Shown here piece after piece: positions 47,923-59,900 of a stretch of DNA of 64,000 nucleotides. Below the pieces are notes generated by a model. The model was not told the DNA's origin. It worked only from the letters and a program-made list of their open reading frames with translations, and made no database searches. A program made the position numbers and the translations under genes. This stretch comes from Ilex aquifolium (lineage: Eukaryota > Streptophyta > Magnoliopsida > Aquifoliales > Aquifoliaceae): the NCBI GenBank assembly GCA_951799425.1, contig OX637395.1:1632501-1696500 (forward strand), written 5' to 3'. Every line of letters starts with the position of its first letter. The first letter of the stretch is position 1.

Positions 47923-50900
47923 TGCATGAGCACGTGTGTGTGGCATGTTGCACGCTCATGCACATTGGTGTACACATTACTTTAAATATTCATTTTCGAT
48001 ATTGTTGGAGATTGAGGTTGACATATGATCTAGAACTTTGTTGAGTCTATTCCTTTATAGTGCTGCAAACTTCATATTTTCTGATTTGCATAATGTGGTA
48101 GTTCGTTTGCGAGGCAACAATAAAATTGTTGATTATAACGACGAAACATATAGCGTGCGTCCATAAATGTTGATGTTGCAGTTTTATTACTTTCTCCTCC
48201 GTGGAAGTAAGTATTATTACATTTCTTTTTATGGGCATTATTACTTTTCTTTTTTATTCTGTAGTTTTCAAGTACACCATGATTATTAGTTTTGCTTTCC
48301 TTACATGGTGTATAATAATGACTTACCCCCACAGTCACCGTACACAGGTTGCTTCCCTTTTGATGCTGCTAATGCTATTTTGGTTAATGCCATCTTCATA
48401 ATTATTGGAAGTGAATATATATAAACATACATACATATATATTACCTGAAACAGGAATTTTATGTCATTACATACCTATTCTACTAGTTCAAATATCTTA
48501 TTTAAGTGAGATTGGGGATTCTACGAGTCTTGGTAGCTCTTCATTGCTGGCAATAGGGGTTTAGTGTAGATTTTCAACGCCATCATGAGAAACTAAGGCT
48601 TGATTTATTTAAGGCCTTGTTCAAGGTATAAACCAGTGGAGCTCAAGCCTTAGTTCCTACCCTGATTGCATAGAGAGGTTTGCTTGAGCAATTGTTATGA
48701 TTAGGAGGGTTGGCTTGTCAAAGTGGCTATATCTTCTAAAGCCCATCTATCCATTATCTATGTGGCAGATAATTAATCGTATACAATACATTGACCTATA
48801 CAGATTTAGTTTCTAGAGATCTTTTTGGGATTTAGTTCTATGAACTGATATGCTCTTGTCTGTAAATTTTTGTGTTTATAAAAAGAAGACTTCTCTGGGA
48901 TGAATTGGTAACTTAATATTATGGTGCCTGCAGGCGGTCATCACAGCTGTCACCTTACAAACTGCGGTGTGACAGAGATCCTTTGAATTCCCGGTAGGTT
49001 CTACATTCAATTTGCTCGTTTGTTAGCATTTTGTTTAGTGAAACATTAGTTTTGCTTTTTGTGAAGAATGGATTAATGAAAAGTTAAATGCAGACTAGTT
49101 GTACTTCACATTCCTTATTTATGGTTTTTTCTGTTTGGAGTCCCAAGGTTTAGAACTTGCTGACTTTCGCAACTTTATTTATAAATTTTCTAAGATTTGC
49201 TTCTAACTCCTCCATCTTATCACCATTGTCATCTCACATTGATATTGGTCACTAATGTTTCCCCAGGCTTGAGCCTCCTGACTTTCACATTCCAGCTCCA
49301 AATTGCCCTGAGGAGACTCTCACCAAGGAATATGTGCAATCTGGATACAGGGAGACTGTTGAGGGGCTTGAGGTATGCTTTTGAACTATCCGTTTTAGTG
49401 TCCTATGACTACTTTGTGTTGGTTATATGCAGAATTTATCTTTCTATATGCTAAATTTTTCCTGTAGAACAAAAATTCATGTGGTTAATATAAGCTAACA
49501 TTTCTTTGCTTGAGTCAACTACCTAAATAATTAACTCTAGAGTTTTTTTTTTTAGTTCAATGGCCAAGGGTATCCGGGTCAGCTTATGCGCACCTCAACT
49601 AATCCCCTCCCCAGTCCGGTCAAAGGCAGATCATCCATGTCGGGATGAGGGAATTCATGGGGGATAAATCCCTCGTGACCTGGCCCCAAGGGGTTGTCAA
49701 GATTCAAACTCTGGACATCTGAATTTATAACTCGTCCTTGTTACCAAGATTTGATGGTTCCTGATGCACAATAAACATTACATCCTAACAAGATGAAACG
49801 AATTTGTTATCCCGTATTATTTATGTTGTTAGAAAGATGGATTGCACGATCAATTCTGTAAGGCAAGCAAACAGTATCTGACATCACTTTGGATATAATA
49901 TTGTGTTATGGTTGTCATTGTACATTGTGCACAATGCTGCATCAATTGTTGCAAGTGCTTGAACCTTAGTTAACAACATTGGTTTACAAGTAAATTTTTT
50001 TTAAAAGCTGAGCTGGTTTTGTCTGTTAGAGCATCAAATCCAAAACCAATTTGGCAATGGGTGAAGTAGCTTCTCAAGTATATAAATCAAATTTGGTGAT
50101 CTTTATTATTCGGTGTGGTATACAAACTTTTTTAACACCCTCCATCACGTGAGACTCGGGCTTGCACATGGGGTAAATAAACAAACAAACAACCAATCAT
50201 ACCGGAAAATTCAAATGGGTATTAGACTTAACCCATTGACCACCAAGACCCAGATCGGATTCCATGTTAGAGCATCCAACCCAAAATCAATTGGTAATGG
50301 GTGGAGTGGCCCATAAAGTATATAAATCCACCTTGGTGGTCCTAATTATTCGGTGTGTGATACATACTCTCTAAATACCCTCTCTCACATGGGATCCGGG
50401 GTCGTACATGGGGTCAATAAATAAACAAACAAATAACCATGCAATGCCCGAAAATTCAAATGGGTGAGAGACTTGGCCCACTAACCACCCAAGGCTCAAC
50501 TCTGATACTATGTTAGAGTATTCAACCAAAAACTAATTAACAATGGGTGGAGTGACCCCTTAAGAATATAAACCAACCTTGGGGATCCTAATTATTTGGT
50601 GTGAGATACAAGCTCTCTTAACAGGTATGAATTCCGGGTGGGCAACATGACGCTAAATTTTTCGTGAGTCATGAGCAGTTAGTGTTGATTCCTTTTTCTA
50701 TTCATTCTCAAACTTTTCTGGACATTTGTTTAAGAAATAAATATTTAGTGTAAGTGCGCATTTGCTGCTGCTTACCAATTTTAACAGAAAGCACAGTGTG
50801 ATATGCAGTTCATATTGAACACTTTCAATGGTTGCATGTTATGAGTTAATTGTGCTAGAAGGAGATCCAATTCCCATTTTTTCCTTCTCATAATTGTAGA

Positions 50901-53900
50901 TCCTCCATTTTTCTTTGTTTTACTTTATCGAAGATCATGTATGTGCATGCATGCCATTTCAAATGCTGTTCTAGTATTCATTGCAGAAGCAATGATGGAA
51001 CTGTCATTTGAAAGTTATTGAAGCCGTGTCTTAGTTTGAAACCTTGGGACATACTAGCAATTCTATGAAGCTGCTGTCCATGTAACTGTAGTTGTATATG
51101 CATGTTTCATTATCCCCCTGCCTCTCACCCCCTAAATAAGGAGCATATGAGTGTTTGACACGTCATACACGGTCATGGTATATATATCACAACGTATCTT
51201 TTATATCCTTCAGTAGTGTTGTTATCTTATTTGAGTTCACTTGGTGATTTTATTAGGAAACTAGGGAGATCTCACTATCACAGGTGCAAGCTTTTACGAA
51301 GCCTATTATCCTAAAGTGCAAAGAGGTAAATCTAGTGAATTTGTAGCTAGGATGGTTCTCTCTTGTTGTTAAGCTGCAAAAGGTTAACAACTATTTTTAT
51401 GTGTAGTTGCTTTTGGTTGAAGATGTGGTCACCTATAGCTTCTTTACCCTTCTTTGCAGGAAATCAGAAGATTTCACAGGGCAATCAATGAATCTCGTGC
51501 TCAAAAGCGCAAGGTGATGAAGCTTTCCTTCCTCAGTTAATGTAGATGTTTGTGAGGGACATTTATGCGTCAGTAGTGAATTGAACCTTTGTATACTCGA
51601 ATGCTGAACCGACTACATTTAATTTTGTATCCTCCCTTTGACATATCCATACGATTGTAAAGTTCTCAGATGTTATAATGGATTTGAATTTGAAATTATG
51701 TTCTTGATGTTACAGGAGGGTCAGGTTTATGGAGTGCCTCTTTCTGGTACGCTATTGACTAAGCCTGGCATCTTCCCTGAACAAAGGCCGTGTGGAGAAG
51801 ACTTCCTGAAGAAATGGATTGAGGTGCGTCTTCTTCTTCCTACAAGAACTTCATACATTTGTTGTGCTGACGTGACAACATCTTTAGTATTTCCTCCCAT
51901 GCAGTCAAGTACATTTCAGTTAGTTATAAAAATGGAAGAATGAATAATACCAGCCTGGTGATTTCTTAGTGTGCATGTCATGTGTAATATGCCACACTAT
52001 GTATGGTTTTGATCTTAAGTCTATATGTATTTCTTCATTTGGATTTCCCCATCAATCCATAGATTCATTCTGCTTGAGAAAAAAGAAAGAATCAGAATTG
52101 ATCAAGATATTTCTTGAACAAAAGAGAAGCATTTTCTTTTCTTGAAAAGAATCAATACTATTGGATACACACCTTCAAATTGTATCTCTAATTGAGGATA
52201 AGTAAAGAGAAAATAAATTAAAATGGTTTGGTCATGTTCAACGGAGGCCAATAGAGGTACCAGTTTGAAAAAGTGAGAGAATTTCTCTTAATGGTATTAC
52301 AAGTAGAGGTAGACCTAAATTAACATTGAACAAAATAATAAGAAAAAATATGTAAATATTTAACTTAAATGAGCGTGTAGCGCATGATTGAAGTGAATGA
52401 CGAAGACGGACTCATATAGCCGATCCCAAATGATTGGGACATAATGCTTGGTTTGGTTTGGTTTAGTTACACACCCTCAGATTGTGGTTCACTTTTTTCC
52501 CATCAATTTTTGGGGAATGATTCATTATATCCCTCTTGTCCTTCGTAAATATCGGAGGCAACATAATGTGACGCCTCGATTTTCGGGGGTGATTTAATAT
52601 ATCTTATGATATATGTGACAAATAGACACAATTCATCAAATGAATTGAATAGTTCATGTCCTTCGGTTTAGACTAGACAATCAGAGCATCTAACGTACTT
52701 TCAAGTAATTTAGGTACAAAGGATTTGTAATTTTGGGCATTCATTTAATATCATAGTCTAAGTACCCAAATTATACATTCATCCCCAAAAGTCGTCCATA
52801 ATCGACACTATTACATCCCATCGATTTTGAAAACACACCAAAGCAATAAATTTAAAATTTTCCCGAGCATTAACATGAAATATAATATCTCAAAAGCCAA
52901 CTGAGCACAGATGTTCAAGATAGCTCTGGGAAGAAACCACCGTCATCTCTTGGTCTAGTCCTTGCAAAATGTTAGGGTGAGCCAAAGCCCAGCAGGAAAA
53001 ACAACTACTAAGTTTTAATCCCATCCCGTAAAATATGGGTCAATACCTATAAGTTCATATCAAATAATATTTACCGTAACAACCTGCTTAAATCATAGCA
53101 TGAGGCAGTATATAAACATTACCAATAAACACGAAACTTACGAATGATGGAAAATTTCAATTAAGCATGTAATCAATCGTACCAATTCATGTCATGGATC
53201 ACCCTAAACTTTCACTCTTAGTCTTTATCCATTTAAGTCACTACACCGTTTGTTATGCACAAACACCTTGGGAACTCCGGGTCCCTTAGAGGGCTCTAAC
53301 CTCGGGTGTACCCCACCCCCTCGTCTTTAGATGCTTTCAATCAGGGCGCGAGTGACCCCGCACCTTGACGGATGCTACGCTTGATCAAGACTTGTTTCCG
53401 GTCTTTCACCCAAGGGAGGAGCGATCCTTGCTTGCTTGTCCCAATTTCATTTCGAGAATTATCATTTCATGTGTCTCAAAGTCAGTTGAGCACTCTAACC
53501 AGAATAATCACAAATGATGTATTTACCATCATGCTAACAACCAAAATACAAATAATATAATCATGGATATGCATTTCAATATCTCTTCAACATGCTTTCG
53601 TATACGAGTATATGCTACTCAAATCAATATATATATGATTAACATTCTAATTATGTGGAAGTGTACCACCCTTCACACATAATACTTCTCTTGTAAATTT
53701 TCATATATATATTAGTGGTTTAACTTTCATAAGTAACCACACTTTTACTTAAACAATGAATATATAATTTTTTTTTTTTTTTTATCACCATGGGAGTAGT
53801 TTACAACTCCAAGAAAATACCATCTTAAAGGCCACACGTGATTTGGTGGTTTTTCCACATGGTTATAATCTTTTGGATTCATTCATGAATCTTTAGGAAC

Positions 53901-56900
53901 TTCATTGCAATTAGAGGTCACTTTGTAATATTCAAAGGGGTCTTTAGATAATTTTTAAACACATGATTTAGCAATATGATGTAATTTTATAATCTCTAAA
54001 ACAATCTCATAACTATTCGGGGCCAAAATATAATTTCAGAAACATTACCTAACTACTAAAAATACTGATTTGTTGCTTTAGTAGTATTTTATGATCTTCT
54101 GGGGTCATTGTGTAATTTCAACAGGTACCTATTTGTTACTCATGAAACATAAAGGGGGCTTTCTGTAACTGAACCAAACTTTGAACTTAACTTTGGAATT
54201 TCTACAAGTAGGTATATGATGTATCTAAAAACTAAGGGAGAAATTTCTGAATTTAAGCCAACATTTCATTCATCTTCTTCGACATCCAGACGGTAAAGCT
54301 TCTTTTCCCCTTTCTTTTTTTTTTTGCCATAAATTGTTTCTTTTATTCATTTCTTTCAAATCTAAAACCCTCCATTCATCACCAAGGATCTAAATTACTT
54401 TTCAACAAATTTTCACCTCATTCCTTGATAAAATTCGAAGACCCATTTGATCAATTTCATTTATATGCATGTATACATATATACGATATATATATATAGA
54501 TGTATGTATATATATATATACACATAGCTCATCCACTTATATTATTCATTAACATGAACACCACATGTACTAGATCAACAATTTACAAAGCAAAAAGAAA
54601 ATTAAAACAGTAGAGAGATATGGAAGAAAACAAAGGAGTTGTAATTCCTACCTTTGTTTAGAGCTAGTAGTTGTAGGTTCAAAATTTCAGTCCTTAAGCT
54701 TCTTCTCTTCCAACAATGAGGTCCTCCCTCTCTCTCTCTCTCTCTCTCTCTTTCTTTTCAGTAGCAAGGCTGCCCGAATTTTTTTTTTTTTACCTTCTCC
54801 ACCTTCATTTGTTTTTTTGCCAGTATTTATACACTAAGAAGGTGAGCTTCAGTCAAAGGTCATGGGCGGCAATGGCAGGAGAAAAAATGATGTTTTCTTG
54901 CCTTCCTACCATAACCATTGTCAGGTAAATAGTCATGGCAGGCTGCCATGACTGTGCTATTCATCATCATTCATCATTTTTTTTTTTTAATTCATTTAAT
55001 TTTGTTTAATTAATTTAACTTAAGCTAATTTATCCTCGGTACTAAACATAGTCAATATTATACTAGTCGGACTCGTTTTCATGAGGGGAAATTCAACGAT
55101 GAAGTCTATTTCTTCATCCGAGTTGTTTTATATTAAAAATCAAAATTTTGATAACTTAATAGATATAATTATAAATAGCGGGTTTTCACACATAGTGCAC
55201 GAGGTTTCTGCCAATGTGGATTTAGGAAGGGTGAAATAGATGTCTTAGTGACTTGGCCTTGCTCGAATGGGGTTGGGTTATACCATTCAGACCATTCTTT
55301 TTTCATGCTATTATGCCATTGACTTCTGGCAAAATGGAGAAGAATGTGACCTATTATGAGTCATACAGACAAGGATCAAAATTTTGTTTCGGTGTATTGT
55401 ATCAGTCAACTCGGAAACGGAAACGTTTCAACGTGTTTTGGAAACATTTCGACCCGTTTCAGAAATAAAATGAAAAAATAAAAAGTTTAAGAATTATTTT
55501 TTCAAAACATTGGTCAAAAAATACCAAAGTATCTTGAAATACCTTAAAACATTCCGAAATAATTGTGCAAATGTATTGAAACATTACAAAATACCTCGAA
55601 ATATTAGAATTTCGATTTCATCATTGATTCGTTTCGGTCTCCTTGAAAACGGAAATGTTTTGGACTTTTCGAACTGAAATTTTGATCCTTGCATACAGGT
55701 ATTACAAACGTTTGATCATTATCCTTATCTTTTTTTTAGATTCATTAGGATATCTAACTAGGAATGAACAAGAAAATGTGGGATTTCACCGAAAAAGCTG
55801 AAGCCCTTATGAGAGTATGGAGCCAAATTGATTAGTGTGGTACAATTCCTCAGTTGTGTCTGATGTGCAAAGGTGATGTTGAAAGTGTTGATCATTTGTT
55901 TCTTCATTGCCTTGTGTGATATCATTTGTATAGTGAGGCGGGTTTGAGTCGGATGATTCATGCCATATCTACTTCCTTGTTTGTAGAAGAGGTGAAACGA
56001 TTTGAGAGATTTGATAAAAGGTGTTACTCTTTGGAACTGTACTATCATCGCTATTTTTTGGTTATTTGGAACGAATGTAGCACTAGAATTTTTGAAGACC
56101 GAAATGAGTGTGTGAATGGATTATGGGATCGTGTTCACTTCTTAGCATCTTTTTGGGCTTCGATTTCAAAGGAATTTCGATTTTTGCTATTTAAGCAGGA
56201 TGGCGAGCTTCGTATGATTTATAGACTTCTTTTTATAATTTATTTACTTTTCTATTTTATCCTTATATTGGTTGGATTTCTTATCCATTCTTTTTTGATG
56301 TACTTTATCATTTTTAATTCATACTAGAGTTTTGTTTCTAATAAAAAAAATAATTATGTGTCTAGACTAACTCAATTGGAAAGCTTAGGGCCAGCATCAT
56401 AATCATATCATTTTCAATTTCTCCATTTTTGTTGTAAGTTTTTGTGAAAACTTGAAATAATAAAAAGTTTGGTAATAGTTTTCATTTTATTTTTGTGAAT
56501 TCGTTTTGAAAAATGAGTGCATTTTTGTAAACAATAAAAATTGGTTTTTAAAAAGTCAACAAAATAGAAATGGACTTATCACTTAAGTCCAACTTTTAAC
56601 ATTATCAAAACAGTACCATCCCAATATCAACACCACCATGAAAGCCACCATCACCTCATCACTGTTGTTGCTGACACCATCACCACCCACCACAAGCTGC
56701 CACCACCATCGCTACTGCTTGCAGCCATCATCACCCAACCACAAGTTGCTCCCACTACCGCCACTGCCTGCAACCATCATCACCCCAGCACAAGCTACCA
56801 CTACCACCATTGTTGTCAAAACCACCGTCACCACACTTTCACCTCCATTGCCTCACCTTTGCAGTTACCACCACTCACCATCGTCGCTACTGTGACTACT

Positions 56901-59900
56901 ACTGTCACCCTCACCACTGCTGTCGCCACTACCATAACTTCCATCATTGTTACCAGTACCACAGCCATATCATCACTGTTGCCGTCACACCCACTATCCC
57001 AACTGCCATCGTTGCCGCCGCTACTATAACTTCCATCGTTGCTACCACCACCCTTTCATCACTGCCGCCGTCACACCCACTATCCCAAGCACGACCATTA
57101 CCACCGCCATCACTGCGGCTGTAGCCACCATCACCTCCACCATTGCAATCATGATCACCACCATAGCACCACTGTAGTTGCCACCACTAACCCCACCTAA
57201 CAAACAGCATTGCTTATGCTGCCACCAACATTATTGTTTGTCACCATTTTGCTTATGTGATGTGACAAAATATATGTACACCAACATCTATATTTTCACA
57301 AGTATTGATTATGAGATGATGTGAACCAAAGTCTATATTTTTACAAGTATTGATTATGAGATGTTTCAAATTATGCTACTAATGCTATTATTTTTTGGAT
57401 TTTTAGTAAAAATAGTTTTTTTTTTTCTTTTGGGAAGGTTCAATAAAAATAGTTATTAAACAGGTTTTTAGTTTTTGTTTTATTTTCTTCATAATAGAAA
57501 AAGATATTAAAAAAAAAAAACTTTTTTGTTTCTTCTTTTTAGAAAAAAATAGCTTAAACAGTTTCCATTTTCATTTTTTTAAAAACTGAAAACTGAAAAC
57601 ATTGTCAAATGCCACCTTATGAAAGGGTATATGTGGTCAGGGACTCAGGACTTCCCTGAATTGGTTTGCCATAATTGTTACCTGAATCTAGATTATTCAT
57701 TTAAGCATATATTTCCCAGGCCTCTAGTGCGTTACTGAAATTTGGAAGTGTCAAATTCTTTTGCTCCATGTGCATGTTCTATACGATACACCATACGATT
57801 TATGGTGTTTGAAGTTTGATTCCAATTGTAATAGGAAAAAAAATGATAGGGAGGTGAGTTTTGTAATGCTCTTGTAGCAAGTAAAAGCACCACAAGTACT
57901 AGTAGAAACAGCATAAACCTTGAAACTCGCAAGTAGAGGATGTAGTTAGTTTTCCAACAGATAGGCAAATGGAGCCACCGACACTTTTGCCAGTTTTAAC
58001 CTTAGCCCATGGAGTGTATATGTGCATCTGCATAATACGTATGAGGGACATCCCCCCCCCCCCCCAAAAAAAAAAAAAAAAGATGATATGTACACTTTTT
58101 TTGGTCCATCAAAGCCGAACTTGATGGTTTTAAATTTCTTTTTCTTTTCAGGGTTTATCTCAGCACCATAAACGGCTGCAGTTATTGGCCGATCACGTAC
58201 CTCATGGTTATAGGAGGAAATCACTTTTTGAAATTCTTATCAGAAATAATGTTCCGTTACTGAGAGCAACTTGGTTTATCAAAGTCACTTATCTTAATCA
58301 GGTAAACCTTCTTTGATCAGAGGTTCCGAGTTGGTTACTTTTTTAGCTGTACGTGGCTGCTGTTTGTCTTGGAAGGTGACAGATTATCATTTTATCTTGC
58401 AGGTTCGGCCTGGCTCTTCCAGTTTATCTTCTGGGGCGCCCGACAGAAATCAGTTTTCTCGCTCAGAGCAGTGGACAAAAGATGTTACCGATTACTTGCA
58501 GTACCTCCTGGATGAATTTGTCTCCAGAAATAATTCCCATTCTAATGTACACTTCAGGGATCGCACACCACAATTGGTTTATGCTGGGTCAACACAGAAC
58601 AAGATTGATCCAGCAGCAGCAGTTGTTGATGGTGAGGAGCCCTCCCTACATTTTAAATGGTGGTATGTGGTGCGGATTTTACTGTGGCATCATGCAGAAG
58701 GGCTGCTTTTTCCTTCTCTCATCATTGACTGGGTTCTTAGTCAACTGCAGGTAAGGATATTATAAGCTATCATACTTTAAATACAATTTTTTGGAGATGA
58801 GTGATAGGTAAACTAGTAGCAATTTTATCTGAGGTCTTCACTCCTTTGGAGCCTAATATCCTATTTGTACCTTTTCAGGAAAAAGAATTGCTTGCGATTA
58901 TCCAGTTGCTATTGCCAATCATATATGGTGTCATAGAAACTGTTGTCTTATCTCAGACCTATGTACGCACTCTGGCAAGAGTAGCTGTTCGATTCATCCA
59001 AGAACCTTCTCCTGGTGGTTCTGATCTTGTGGACAATTCCCGGAGGGCATACACTACCTCTGCTCTGGTTGAGATGCTTCGATATTTGATACTGGCTGTG
59101 CCTAATACTTTTGTTGCTTTGGACTGCTTTCCTTTGCCGTCTTGTGTGGTATTTCACATGGTAAATGATGGGAATATCTTATCAAAGGTAGCTGAGGATG
59201 CTGTGAAGATGAAAAATGGTCCGGTAGAAGTAAGTTGTGTGTCTCGAGATGAAGGGCTTGATGTCCAGCGTGAATCATTGTTGATTGATCATGCTGTTTC
59301 ATCAATCCAGAAACGTGCAGATAACCTTGCAAGGGCTGTCAGACCTGGCCAACCAGGTCACAATTTGGCTAAAGCTGTACAGACATTGGATAAGGCTCTT
59401 GTACAGGGAGATGTGAAAATGGCTTTTAAATTCCTCTTTGAAGATCTTTGTGATGGGGCTGTCCATGAAAGTTGGACAGCAGAAATCAGCTCACATTTGC
59501 GTTCATCACTCAAGTGGATAGGGACTGTGAACTCATCATTTATTTGCTCTATATTTTTCATCTGTGAGTGGGCAACATGTGATTTCAGGGATTTCCGGAC
59601 AGTCCCGCCTCATGGCCTGAAATTCACTGGCAGAAAAGACTTTTCTCAAGTATACATTGCCATAAGGCTTTTGAAGCTGAAGGTGAAAGACATGCAAAGT
59701 TCAATCCGATTCAAGAATGGCAGCACCCCTCTAGTCAATAGCCTTGCAAATGGTCCTGGTCAGCTGAATAACTATTCTGGAAGGACTTCTGCTGGAGTGG
59801 CGTACAACCTTAGAAATTGTTCAAAGAGTGTGAATGGGAAAAATAAAGATTGGGCAGATCTTTTTCAAAGCCCAGGCCTTTTACATGATATCATTGTGTG

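Noticed and set aside
56638..57177. Pro/Thr/His-rich open frames
   Set aside because: Product of the CCA/CAC minisatellite; several phases are open at once.
58313..58402. MED12 coding continuing upstream of 58403
   Set aside because: Open by chance in intron 7; a clean acceptor (TTGCAG) at 58402 and conserved residues begin at VRPGSSS.
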